Positions 47,513-59,563 of a DNA stretch of 64,000 bases are shown one piece after another. Made by a program: the position numbers and the translations under genes. The DNA is from Flaccisagitta enflata (Eukaryota > Chaetognatha > Sagittoidea > Aphragmophora): the NCBI GenBank assembly GCA_965153355.1, contig OZ231126.1, positions 75,764,001 through 75,828,000 of the forward strand, given 5' to 3'. The notes below the pieces were generated by a model. It was not told where the DNA came from. It ran no database searches and was given only the letters and a program-made list of their open reading frames with translations. The stretch's first letter is position 1. The number at the start of each line of letters is the position of its first letter.

Positions 47513-47978
47513 TATTTCTTGGTTGCTAAAAAGGAAAAAGTTATTTAAAATGGTCTTGAAGAGTTTTGAATTTTTCTTTCTCCAGACCAATCCTAGCCTA
47601 GGTTGGTACCTCAAAGAATACTGAAGTAAAAACATAGTATTGAAATATTATGTTAAAAACCTTTTTTTTCAATAAGGTTAGGAAATTTCTGTTTTTATTC
47701 ATTTTTATGCCATCTGTAAAAAGTGAAGCTACAAATGCCATATTGGAGCTCAATGAAAATATATACAAAGAACTTCAAAATGATCTAGGATTTTGATTGT
47801 TAGATGCGTCCGTCAGGAACGCTTCTCTATAAGAGGGTCTGTCCCTCCGTCCGTCCAACGGTCGGTCGGTCCGTAACACCTGTGCAAAAACCGCGTTTTT
47901 CGGCAGTTTATTACCATAGTGAGATCACATACTAAAACAAATGATCAACGAAAATGTTTTGAGAGCCTCCTTCCTCAG
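47513..47978. other. Region without a supported gene
   Basis: 47835-47875 has (GTCC/GGTC)n like the HINE core but no element ends, so it is either a remnant or an independent microsatellite. Confidence 0.4.
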
Positions 47979-48136
47979 TCGTTACACGTCTGTTTGTCCG
48001 TATGTCTCTCTAAATATGTCACATGTTCAATACACGCAGAGACACAGTCCGGACGCATCGTTGCCCGGTCGGGCTTGTTATTTTAAAATTCGATTCTGCA
48101 ATCAGCTGGCTTTTAAGTTGAATCGCATTTTGGAGG
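47979..48136 (+). CDS. Candidate internal exon, unidentified
   Basis: A good acceptor (GCCTCCTTCCTCAG) opens a frame reading RYTSVCPYVSLNMSHVQYTQ, RHSPDASLPGRACYFKIRFC, NQLAFKLNRILEG, closed by a GTAAAA donor. The 158-base length changes the phase, as real internal exons often do. Composition is mixed and not low-complexity. I recognise no domain and no partner exon, so this rests on splice signals and openness alone. Confidence 0.35.
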
Positions 48137-48291
48137 GTAAAAAACGTTCAGGTAATCTTGATTTAAGTTTTCAATCCTTTAACGTCCCCGTTCTTCGTCC
48201 TCTTCAACCCCCCCCCCCCTTTTTTCCCCAACAAAAATGAGCCTTCTTAACATTTTCTTCTTAACTTCTTTCTAAAACAAAACAAAAATAA

Positions 48292-48366
48292 AAGAAGAAG
48301 AAGAAGAAGAAGAAGAAGAAGAAGAAGAAGAAGAAGAAGAAGAAGAAGAAGAAGAAGAAGAAGAAA
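48292..48366 (+). repeat. (GAA)n trinucleotide array
   Basis: About 24 pure AAG units. Confidence 0.95.
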
Positions 48367-48674
48367 TGGCCTTCTTTGGCGGTTTCTTTCTTTTTCTTGG
48401 CTTTTGAATTTCAAGTCGCAGGGAGTCGCGATTTTCGTCATCGACAAACAAAATCAACCAAAAAGAAGTCAAAAGAAGTCAAAAGAGGAGATCAGAGTGA
48501 CCAAGCAAAAAAGAAAGAAAAAAAGGAAAGAAAAAAAAGAAAGAAATCAAAGGAAGAAAAAAAGTGAAAGAAATATTTGTGAAAAAGCGACAGATGATCC
48601 GTGGTATCCGTTCTACCGGCACTGTTGAATGGATATCTGTAATCTTTTGTTTTTAAGACTTTTTAAGCAGGTTT

Positions 48675-48795
48675 TTGAATTAGGGTTAGGGGTGGGTTTA
48701 GAGTTAGGGTTAGGGTTGGGGTTAGTTTTAGGGTTAGGGCTGGGGACATGGTTAGCGTTAGGGCTAAGGCTGGTTAGCGTTAGGGCTGGCTGGGT
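48675..48795 (+). repeat. Interstitial telomere-like (TTAGGG)n tract
   Basis: Degenerate TTAGGG units, including TTAGGGTTAGGGTTGGGGTT, mixed with TTAGGGCTGGGG and GTTAGCG variants. About 120 bp, far from any chromosome end in this window. Confidence 0.85.
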
Positions 48796-49797
48796 TTTAA
48801 GTATTACGTCCCGAAGCTACTCAAATTAAAGCTTCGCTCTGGCGGAGGATTCGGAAACAAGAACAAAATCGTGCAGAAGATCATACAAAATCGCCGTTAT
48901 ACCTGCCTTAACATTGTTGGATTAAGAAGTAGAGTGAGAGAGCGAAGGAAACTTTGTATGTTATTTTATGAGAAAGAAAGAGGAAAACAAACAGTAAAAG
49001 AAGTACAAGAAAAAAAAAGAAACAAACAAACAAACAACCAAACAAATAAACAAACAAAGAGACAATGAAGAAAGATGAAAACAAAACTACACAGCTGGAG
49101 TAGCTTGAAGCTAGATGCAGCCAAGAGCAATACATTGCAGAAAACTTTGGATCCCTTAAACAACAGTTTACAGTGTTTAAACTGCATCATCAAAAAAAAT
49201 TTTCAAAGACAGATTTTCTTATTTTAGAGGAAACCAAAAGGAGTAGTTATCTTTTCTTGTTTTGTGCTCTTCAACCTTCAAGATATCTTCCACAAGAAAT
49301 AAAAGTTACTATTTTAGCTTCAATAAGTAGCTCTGAATGCTCTGATACAGGTTTGTTTTGATTAAGAATGTGCGTTTTTCTGAAATGATCAATGGTTATT
49401 ACAGATGATAAGTGGTTTTGCCAATGAAGGAGAGACAACTCACAATCTGATAAAACGGAGTACAGCGTAGAATATCTGCATCTGAATGTGTTCAAGAGTG
49501 TCAAAGAGGTCATCATCAAGCCTAGACGGGCCGCTTCCCAAAAAGAAGAATCTTTTAGAAAGGGGGACCTTTTTTGGAACCAATCCGATTTTGATTTAAA
49601 AGAGAAGGTTTGGACCAATGAGAGAAGCTTTTGAAGGGGCGTGCGATCGGCAAAAGAAGAGACCGGTGACAATGCCAGATGTGGGGGTTGACGGCAAAGT
49701 GACGATCGTGAATCACAACCACAACAACGATGATGACGATGATCATCACGACGACGGTGATCATAACAACAAAGATGACGACGATGATGATGATGAT
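48796..49797. other. Region without a supported gene
   Basis: Includes an (AAAC)n tract at 49020-49060 and GAT/GAC triplets at 49725-49797. The long minus-strand frame 49271-49885 crosses these triplets and a foldback element, so I do not treat it as a gene. Confidence 0.4.
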
Positions 49798-50137
49798 CAG
49801 GGTGGGGGTAACGAAGTCTTAGGTCTGAGAAACCTACGTAATTATACAAACTACCTCCATTTATTATAATAAAAAGATATACCAAGTTTCATGACCTTCT
49901 GACATGTTCCTGATAGGGCCGCCACCCCCCTTCAATCATCATAGGATACAATGGGAGCAAGTTTTTGTAAACCTTTTTTGCCCTTAAAGAATGGGGGGGG
50001 GGGGTGGGGGTGGCGGCCTTATCAGGAACTTGTCAGAAGCTCATGAAACTTGGTATATCTTTTTATTACGATAAATGGAGGTAGTTTTTAGAATTACATA
50101 AACTTATGACACCTATGACCTCCCAACCCCCGCCCTG
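49798..50137. mobile_element. Foldback element inserted in a GAT-repeat tract
   Basis: The left arm (CAGGGTGGGGGTAACGAAGT, then AATTATACAAACTACCTCCA and AAGATATACCAAGTTTCATG) is mirrored on the right (CATGAAACTTGGTATATCTT, CCAACCCCCGCCCTG). The arms are about 120 bp each around a C-run/G-run centre. GATGATGAT lies on both outer sides, probably a target duplication within the triplet tract. Confidence 0.85.
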
Positions 50138-50335
50138 ATGATGATGACGGTGATCATAACAACACGGATGACGATATAAAAAATGACGATGACAATAACG
50201 GGAGTAGTTTCAGCTTACTTTTGCTTTAATCATTCCGACATTCAAAAGTAGGGAAAACATCAGGCCTTTCACGCTCAAATCTACTATCACTATTACATGG
50301 TAGTTGAATTGTGTTAGAATTCTAAAAGTAAAATG

Positions 50336-50344
50336 TATTGTTGC

Positions 50345-50407
<63 letters not shown>

Positions 50408-50409
50408 AG

Positions 50410-50503
<94 letters not shown>
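50336..50503 (+). repeat. (TTG)n microsatellite
   Basis: About 55 TTG units with one TAG interruption near 50408; poly-C, poly-V and poly-Q frames are artefacts. Confidence 0.96.
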
Positions 50504-50719
50504 CTTATAGTGTTATCTTTGATCCTCGTTACAACGCCCCGGGGGGGGGGGGGAGAAGGAAATCGAAAGAGGGAACCTCGCAATTTGTGGAGAAAGATTG
50601 CAAAAGATAGAGAACGAAGAAGAATAGTATAGAGAGAAATGCTTTGCGCACGAATTAATTTGAATCAAAGACAATTTGAATAAAGATGAACAAAGAAGAG
50701 ATATCTGATTATAAAGTAC

Positions 50720-50765
50720 CTGGGAGTATTTGCATTCAAACGAATTAAGGAAAGGAAGAGATTGT
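50720..50765 (-). CDS. Possible 46-base micro-exon on the minus strand
   Basis: A (CT)n tract ending CTCCACAG precedes 46 bases that end TACTCCCAG before a GTACTT donor. Two frames are open (QSLPFLNSFECKYSQ or NLFLSLIRLNANTPR). The splice signals are good but no partner exon is known. Confidence 0.27.
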
Positions 50766-50768
50766 CTG

Positions 50769-50912
<144 letters not shown>

Positions 50913-51213
50913 TCATGCGGTAAAACCGTTTTCTGTTGAAGAGGACTAACATCTCTTCTCGCTGAAACCCCAACCAGTCGAAAAAGACAGCTGCTGCACT
51001 TCCCCCACTCCTCCTCGGGCTCCTCCTCCCGATCTCAATACAGTGAATATAGATGTACTAATTTGCATATTGTTGTTTCATCATACGATGAATGATACGA
51101 CGATTTGATAAGTCTATGCTTAGAAATTATCAGTAATTTACTGAACGATAGAGCGATTAATGGCAATGATTCATTTTTTTTTGAATTCACGACCACCTTT
51201 TTATACGATTTTT

Positions 51214-51387
51214 AGTCGCGGACACGCGACTCTACACCTTGCCGTGTCGGTTGGTAGGTCGGTAGGTCGGTCCGTCGGTCGGTCCGTCGGTCCGTCCGTC
51301 GGTCCGTCACATTTTTGATTTGTAGCTGTTATTGCATTACTGCTCCTGCCCAACCGTCCGCGACTGGATTGCCGTGTATCCGGCCTT
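51214..51387 (-). mobile_element. HINE-like element, family A', abutting a coding exon
   Basis: AGTCGCGGACACGCGACTCT, ACACCTTGCCGTGTCGG, (GGTC/GTCC)n core, CTGCTCCTGCCCAACCGTCC, GCGACTGGATTGCCGTGTAT, CCGGCCTTT. The usual terminal G is missing where the exon acceptor begins. Confidence 0.88.
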
Positions 51388-51391
51388 TCAG

Positions 51392-51598
51392 AGGGGTCAA
51401 TACGAAGAAGAAGAATTGATGGAAAAGAGATTGAAAAAACCGCTTTCCGTCACTGTGACCGCGGGGTCGTGGTTCGAAAAACATTGGGCGCCACAAGGTA
51501 TTTACCGTGATACCCATTTCTTGACGGTTTTCGTGCGGAAATCTAGCCTCAAATCGAGGATCAGTAGTACGGAGAGCCAAAATGGAATCTTGGAATGA
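51392..51598 (+). CDS. Terminal coding exon of an unidentified protein
   Basis: After CCGGCCTTTCAG (acceptor AG at 51390-51391) the frame reads RGQYEEEELMEKRLKKPLSV, TVTAGSWFEKHWAPQGIYRD, THFLTVFVRKSSLKSRISST, ESQNGILE and TGA. Codon composition is balanced, GC content is higher than the flanks, and the segment is free of repeats, all typical of real coding sequence. The alternating hydrophobic GSWFEKHW...FLTVFVRK pattern suggests a folded beta-rich domain end. I do not recognise the family. The acceptor's pyrimidines come from the end of the adjoining mobile element, so the insertion either occurred just outside the splice site or replaced it. Upstream exons are not identified. Confidence 0.5.
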   Translation, partial: RGQYEEEELMEKRLKKPLSVTVTAGSWFEKHWAPQGIYRDTHFLTVFVRKSSLKSRISSTESQNGILE

Positions 51599-52634
51599 CC
51601 TACTTGGTAGTAGCAAGCTTTATACAATATATTCTTTACTGCCCCTCGCTAATAACCAAATATGCAGAAGAATGGGTCTCTAAGCTTTTTAATACGAGAT
51701 CCAATTCGTTACCAAACATTGGGCATGTGATTGAATATTCCCGTTTCTGTCTAACCCGTGTTTGATCTCATAAAAATCGGAGACACTCATGTATACAACA
51801 TACAACACTACTCCTGCCGTACCCAACGAGTATAATTTTCTGTGAATCCGGTCCTTCTTTCTTGGACCTTCCCATGATGCTGACTAAGCTCGGCGTGATA
51901 AGTGAGCTTGGGTTTTATCAAAGACCTTTTCAAAGCCAAAGCACACAGTCACATGATTCAAGAAACATCCTTTTCTTCGTTTTCATCCCTCCCGTTATTT
52001 TTTATCCTGAGTAATAAGGTTTGAAACAAATATAGGAGTGTGGCTCAATACCATGTAAACCAGAATGATATCTTACTTAATACATTTAAAATCTCATTGT
52101 TCAAAGTATTCATTTGTTTTGATTCTATTTTCCTTTTCAAAATGGGTCAAAATGGTAGCTTATGGTAAATATTGGTCACGGATTTGAGGCTTTGCCTGTC
52201 CGTCGGTCGGTGATGATAACGTCGAAAACTGTTTAAAAAACATGCATTTTCGCTTATGACCCTGTCCGCAACGATGGAGTTACCCTGGGTTACTTTTTGC
52301 CCAATGGCCAATGGGTTTTGTATTTTTATTATGCAAATAAAAAAAAAAGAGAGGCAAAGAAAACACTTTTTTTATTCAGATTTTACAATGAAGTCACGTG
52401 AGTCTTGATGAAATCTAGGTGAAATTGAGGAGCGGATTTCTGATGAACAAAAGAAAACCACGTGAGCAGGGATGCCATTTGCCAAAGAAAGATGCCAGAG
52501 AAAGAAAGATGCCGAATTTCAACCAGATTTCAACCGGATTTCAACCGGATGGAAAGGTCGAGAGAAGAATGAAGATTCAAACCCAAAAGTATTTCAACAA
52601 AAACAGGAAAAGGGCAAGAAATCTTACAAAAAAA

Positions 52635-52637
<3 letters not shown>
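51599..52637. other. 3' flank and intergenic region
   Basis: No element ends or exons recognised. 52500-52550 has a small triple repeat of TTTCAACCGGA. Confidence 0.35.

Positions 52638-52712
<75 letters not shown>
52638..52712 (+). repeat. (GA)n microsatellite
   Basis: About 37 GA units. Confidence 0.95.
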
Positions 52713-52715
<3 letters not shown>

Positions 52716-53483
52716 GTGGGGAAAAAAGAAAGATAACACACATTTTGAATTTCATGTAAGGGACGATTGTTAATTTGTGAAGCGATACAAGCAAAAACTT
52801 GTGTAAGACAAGATTAAAGAAGAAAAGGTTGAGGAAAAGGAAGAAGAAGGAAACAAAGAAAAACAAAAAACAAAATAACAAAAACAAGCAAACAAACAAA
52901 AGACAAACAATCGAACAAACAACCAACAAGAAAACAAAAACCAACCAAACAAACAAACAAACGAAGAAGGTCGAACAGAAACCAAGAAACATACAGACAC
53001 AGGTTTAAAACGATGGACGAATTATTAAGAATAAGAAGAACAATAATGTGAAATAAATGAGGATGAGGATGAAAGATGGAGAAGAAAAAGTGTATCGAGT
53101 TTTTTGGCGGCGAAAAGGTGACAATTTCAGGAGTGTGAAAAATTAAAAATTAAAAAGGCACAAAGAATTACTTTGTTTAATAGATTCATTGGATGTCTTT
53201 GCCCTTAGTTTCAAGGTAAAAGAGCCGAGACATCAACCAATACATCCCTTCTTTTGAGTTTCTCTGAAGTCGTATTATATACCATCTTTACAGGGGCAGT
53301 TATACCGCTCAAGGAACTTCACAGATGGATACTTTGTGCAAGCAGGTTTGTTTTGCTGGGTTAGTGCAACACTTTTTCGCATCACATTGTTTTTTTCTCA
53401 CTTTTTTCATCTTTTTTAGTTTTAACTCTTTGTTCTTCTATAAATGAGAAAAAAATGATTATTTCTTCGCTCTTTTCATTTTT
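52713..53483. other. Region without a supported gene
   Basis: 52855-52970 is an (AAAC)-rich low-complexity stretch. Nothing else is recognised before the giant family B element. Confidence 0.4.
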
Positions 53484-55362
53484 AGTTGCGTGCACGCGAC
53501 TCTATGACCCACTCTGTTCGTTGGTCCGTCGGTTACACTTAATTTTTGTTAGCGTTTTTTGTCGTTTTATATGATATTATATTATTTCATATTATATTTT
53601 TTTTATTTTATAAGTCATTTTAAGTCATTTAAAGTTATTTTAAGTCATCATAAGTCATTTTTAGTCATTCTAAGTCAATCTAAGTCACTCTAAGTCATTT
53701 TTGACTTTTGAAGTTTTTGTCATTTTACACCATTTTAAGTTATCTTAAGTCATCTCAAGTCTTTTCAAGTCATTTCAAGTCATCTCAAGTCATTTTTCGA
53801 CATTCTTAGTAATTCTAAGTCACTTTAAGTCACTTTTTTTCTGCAAGGTCTGGTTCAAGTCTGGTTTAAGTCTGGTTTATGTCTGGTTTGAGTCTGGTTT
53901 ATATCTGGTTTAAGACTGGTTTATATCTGGTTTAAGTCTGGTTTATGTCTGGTTTATGTCTGGTTTATGTCTGATTAAGGTCTGGTTTTAGTCTGGTTTA
54001 TGTCTGGTTTATGTCTGGTTTAGGTCTGGTTTAAGTCTGGTTAAAGTTTGGGTTAAGTTTGGTTTAAGTTTTGAGTAAGTTTGGTTAAGGTCTGGTTTAT
54101 GTCAGGTTTAGTACTGATTGAATTCTGGTTTATATCTGGTTTATGTCTGGTTTAAGTCTCATTTTAGTCTGGTTTTAGTCTGCTTTAAATCTGCTTTAAG
54201 TCTGGTTCATGTCTGGTTTAAGTCTGGTTGAAGTCTGGTTAAAGTCTGGTTTATGTCTGGTTTATGTCTGATTCAGGTCTGGTTAAAGTCTGGTTTTTGT
54301 CTGGTTTATGTCTGGTTTATGTCTGGTTTATGTCTGCTTCAAGTCTGCTTTAAGTCTGCTTTAAGTCTGCTTTGCTTTAAGTCTGCTTCAAGTCTGCTTT
54401 AAGTCTGCTTTAATTCTGCTTTAGATCTGCCTTAAGTCTGCTTTAAGTCTGGTGTATGTCCGGTTTATGTCTGGTTCAAGTCAGGTTTAAGTCTGGTTAA
54501 AGTCTGGTTTATGTCTGGTTTGTGTCTGGTTTAGTTCTGATTCAGGTCTGGTTTGAGTCTGCTTGAAGTCTGGTGTGTGTCTGATTCATATCTGGTTTAT
54601 GTCTGGTTTAAGTCTGGTTTAAGTCTGGTTAAAGTCTGGATTATGTCTGGTTTATGTCTGGTTAATGTCTGATTCAGGATTGGTTTAAGTCTGTTTTAAG
54701 TCTGCTTAAAGTCTGCTTTGCTTTAAGTCTGCCTTAAGTCTGCTTTAAGTCTGCTTAAAGTCTGCTCCAAGTCTGCTTTCAGTCTGCTAAGCAGACCTAA
54801 ACCAGACTAAAAGCAGACATAAACCAGACTTAAACCAATCCTGAATCAGACATTAACCAGACATAAACCAGACATAATCCAGACTTTAACCAGACTTAAA
54901 CCAGACTTAAACCAGACATAAACCAGACATGAATCAGACATACACCAGACTTAAAGCAGACATAAAGAAGACTTTAACCAGACTTAAACCTGACTTGAAC
55001 CAGACATGAACCGGACATACACCAGACTTCAAGCAGACTTAAGGCAGATCTAAAGCAGACTTAAAGCAGACTCAAAGCAGACTGAAAGCAGACCTAAGTC
55101 TGGTTTTTGTCTGCTTTTAGTCTGGTGTAAGTCTGGTTCATGTCTGGTTTAAGTGTGGTTTAAGTCGGGTTAAAATCTGGTTTAGCTCTGATTTTGGTCT
55201 GGTTTCAGTCTGGTTTAAGTCTGGTTTAAATAAGGTTTAAGTCAATCAAATCATTTTAATCATTTCTAATATTTTTTTCTATTCAATCATGTTGATTGAG
55301 TCGATAAAGAGATACAATGAGGTTATTTATGTCTCGTACGCGACTTATAGGTGTTGGCCTTG
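53484..55362 (-). mobile_element. HINE-like element, family B, giant form (1.88 kb)
   Basis: In plus orientation: AGTTGCGTGCACGCGACTCT, a brief GTTGGTCCGTCGGTT core, AAGTCATTTT units (53610-53830), then about 1.35 kb of an 11-bp unit AAGTCTGGTTT / AAGTCTGCTTT (53850-55230). The end is GTCTCGTACGCGACTTATAG, GTGTTGGCCTTG. The ends match the short B copies exactly, so the whole array is inside one element. Confidence 0.88.
54375..55095. repeat. Internal inverted duplication of the 11-bp array
   Basis: From about 54786 the array reads in reverse complement (AAACCAGACTTAAACCAGAC). Diagnostic variants in 54815-55095 mirror those in 54375-54690 in order, for example ATTCAGGATTGG facing CCAATCCTGAAT and GATCTGCCTTAAG facing CTTAAGGCAGATC. 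Array orientation returns to normal after 55095. Confidence 0.88.
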
Positions 55363-55460
55363 TTTTATAAATTCTTTTATCTCTGCAATTCTGTCAATGA
55401 AATAAAAAGCTTTTTGATTGTAGGATTTTCGTTAGGTCAAGGAAGGGAGGGAGAGAAAAA

Positions 55461-55993
<533 letters not shown>

Positions 55994-56017
55994 AGATTCT
56001 GCAGCAGAAAGCTGGAG

Positions 56018-56069
56018 AAGAAAGAAAGAAAAAAAGAAAGAAAGTGAGAAAGAAAGAAAGAATGAACGA

Positions 56070-56161
<92 letters not shown>

Positions 56162-56162
56162 G

Positions 56163-56216
<54 letters not shown>

Positions 56217-56331
56217 GGAGAATGAAGGAAAGGTAGATTGAATGAATGAATGAATGAATGATTGAATGAATGAATGAATGAATGAATGAATGAATGAATG
56301 AATGAATGAATGAATGAATGAATGAATGAAT
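56018..56331 (+). repeat. (GAAA)n then (GAAT)n arrays
   Basis: GAAA tetramers run 56018-56218 and change to GAAT tetramers at 56236-56331. Confidence 0.95.
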
Positions 56332-56399
56332 GCAAGGAAGTAAGAAAAAAAATGAACAATGAACAAGGAACAATGAATGACCAATGAACCAATGAATGA

Positions 56400-56627
56400 A
56401 TGCAAGAAAGTAAGAAAGACTAGGGACGCGGGGTAAAAATTTCGTTGTGGATAGGTGGGCAGGAGGGTCCAACCCCCATCCACATCCTATGACCCCTCCC
56501 CTCCCCCCCCCCCCACAAAACAAAAAAAAACAAACTCTAAAACGCTCGTTTACCCATTTTTCTACCAGTGCTCACAGACCGACGGAACGATGGACAAACC
56601 CTTTTATAGAGTTGCATTTCCGCAACT
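56400..56627 (+). mobile_element. Degraded HINE-like element
   Basis: The 5' part retains CGTTGTGGATAGGTGGGCAG. The 3' part retains ACCGACGGAACGATGGACAA, CTTTTATAGAGTTGCATTTC and CGCAACT then A's, like the 38211 variant. The CAAGGCC start is lost. Confidence 0.7.
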
Positions 56628-56874
56628 AAAAGCACGGAAAATAAAGAAAAAATAGAGAGAGGAAAAGGGGCAAAAGCTTTGCTACCGACCCTTTGCCAAG
56701 ATCTCCCACATAAGAAAAAAAAAGAGTAAAAAAAAAGGGTAAAAAAAGAGAGAAAAAAATGATATATTCTGAGATTAAAGAATGCCGAAAAGTTTGTTTG
56801 ATCTTGACAAAACCAAAACTTATCAAAAAACAGTCAAACAACGTTCTAACGAACACGACTGTAATGCAATTTTG

Positions 56875-57011
56875 CCTAGGTATACAGTTATGCGTTATTG
56901 TTATTCATATCATATTTTTTAGAAAAAATATTCAGTATAGGCCCTAGGTATACAGTTATGTGTTTTTGTTATTCATATCATTTTTTTTAGAAAAAATATT
57001 CAGTATAGGCC
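56875..57011 (+). repeat. Tandem duplication of about 67 bp
   Basis: CTAGGTATACAGTTATGCGT and AGAAAAAATATTCAGTATAG recur in order at 56944-57010 with few substitutions. Confidence 0.9.
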
Positions 57012-57602
57012 TTTCTAGTACCATATGTCCTTTGTACTCATTTGTAGAAAAAATTCTTCAAATTTTCTTTTTCTTCAGCATTTTCTGACCAATGAATATT
57101 CATTTTGATATAGAATACATAGATTTAGAACCATAAGTTTCTGTTTGGTGACATTTGACAGTGTTTTTAATGGTCACCGATTTTTATGTGATTTTATAGT
57201 TATTAGCCAAAAAAAAAAAAAGTGAAAGTGAACAGATTTTCATTTTTCTTCTCACTTTTTTAAATATTTTCTACCTTTGTTGATGAGAACATTTTCCCAT
57301 TTTTGGCTCTGAAATCTCAACAAAGCTCTGCTTGGCAATATTTTAAAGATTCTTTCTTGCTCTTTCCAAAGGCCACTGATTTTGTCACAAATACGCTATA
57401 CAGGTGAGACAAAATTTTTGAGCAAGATGGTATAAAGAAAACAGGATGAAACAAAGCATATAGATGGTCCCTTGAAGTTTGTTACGACGATTTTTTACTT
57501 TGATATTTGTGCTTCTATTCAAAAATTCATCAAAGACAAGTTTGAACACTACACTGAGTCACTGACAAGAAGTAAACAGAGAATCCCAAATATGGCTCCT
57601 GT
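57012..57602. other. Region without a supported gene
   Basis: AT-rich sequence with no recognised element or exon. Confidence 0.3.
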
Positions 57603-57697
57603 CTAGCGAAGATAATGAGTAGTGGGCTTTAGGTTGGTCGGTCTTTCGGCCGGGAGAAGGGGAAAATTCTTAAAAAGATGACTTTTGTTTGACGAGG
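57603..57697 (-). CDS. Weak candidate terminal exon
   Basis: On the minus strand a long T-rich tract ending TTGCGTTGGTTCAG opens SSNKSHLFKNFPLLPAERPT, NLKPTTHYLR and stop. The acceptor is good but the frame is short and no family is recognised. Confidence 0.25.
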
Positions 57698-57890
57698 CTG
57701 AACCAACGCAAAAGAAAAAAATAAAGCAAGAAATATTGAAGTATGACGTCAATAGACTAATTTGAATATTGCGGTTTAAGGTCAGAAAGACGAGTCTATT
57801 CCAAAGTAAATTTGACTGCTTTGTTAGACCCAAAAATAAATGGAGAATGAATATGGATTAGGGGTGGGAACTATTATGTCTGTGTTTTCA

Positions 57891-57892
<2 letters not shown>

Positions 57893-57964
<72 letters not shown>
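57893..57964 (+). repeat. (GT)n microsatellite
   Basis: About 35 GT units. Confidence 0.96.
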
Positions 57965-57967
<3 letters not shown>

Positions 57968-58052
57968 TTCACTTAAAACAACGAAACAGATGGCGCCACT
58001 CGAAGGATGATTGGAAAAGTTAACAACATCGTGAATACGAGCTTGGAGTAAA

Positions 58053-58490
<438 letters not shown>

Positions 58491-59563
58491 GGTACTACCC
58501 GAATAAAAAAAAACGCAAGTTTTTCAAAAAAGTGCTTGAATTAGACTTTTTTTCTTTTAAGCAGCATTATGCGAGCAGGTTTGGTTTATTTGAGATTCCG
58601 TGCTTCATATCTAAGAGTTTTAGTCATCAGAATCAAGTTGATGCGGAGAAAAAGCCGTGCAAAAGTGACATGAATTTCAAAATTTTCGCCTTTGATTTTC
58701 AGATGGATCCACAATGTTTCTTGAAGTCTTTTTTCAAAACCAATCACAGTCAGTGCTTCAATTTTCATCACAGACATTAAGGAACTCAAATATAAGAACT
58801 ATGAAAGCAGACAGCATGGGTAGAACAATGCCTGATTGCCCTTGGCGGTGCAATCACTCCATCATCATCATTCCAAAACAACTTTTTTTTTCCCTCTTTT
58901 TGCATTCAGAAATTTTGACATATGTACCTTCATTATAACTCCTGAATGAATAAAACTATGGATGTGGGATTGCGCTCAAAAGAAAGCCCTTGAAATAATC
59001 TTCAATTTGGTCACCAATAAATCTCGCCCTGGGTGAACCAAAGGCGCAAAAATTAGCTATAGAAAAACTTAAGTTTTTTTTAATTGGTGTATTATCTAGA
59101 GCATAAGACACGCTCGGCGCGATGGCGCGATAATTTTGCCAGCTATATTTTAGAGCTAATTCATGGATTTCCCTTCACAGTATTGCTTCTCTCTGCTGAT
59201 TCTGAGTGGTAATCACATCACTGCGCTCTTCCAATCCAGATTCGTAGCGGGGATACGTTTTATGAACAACATCTTGTGAAAAAGATAGGGAATAGGAAAA
59301 CGATTTACTGAAAATTGAGTGAAAAAAATTGTGATGAGGTTTCGCGAAAAATTCTTAATCTGCTTCTGGTTGAATTTTTATGCATTTCCAAGAACATGGC
59401 TCCCTTCTTATACGTCTTTAGACAAGGGCCATGTTTTTAGTTTTTTGATTTAGTCATTTTCTATGCAAATTAAGAATTTTTCATGGGGCTTGTCTGGTGA
59501 TAAAAGAGAAATTTCTTTATAAGAAGTTGCATTTTTACCAACTTATTATTACTTTTTACACTA
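58491..59563. other. Repetitive sequence related to family H
   Basis: 59340-59500 folds as AATTCTTAATCTGCTTCTGG ... CTATGCAAATTAAGAATTTT with CCAAGAACATGGC facing GGGCCATGTTTTTAG, like the centre of the family H element. Its outer ends are not clear; the 59564 element may be inserted in it. Confidence 0.5.

Noticed and set aside
48675-48795. A true chromosome end
   Set aside because: The repeat is short, degenerate and followed by more than 15 kb of ordinary sequence.
49271-49885. 204-codon minus-strand frame
   Set aside because: It crosses GAT/GAC triplets (HHHHRRH) and the arm of a foldback element; the remaining part has no motif.
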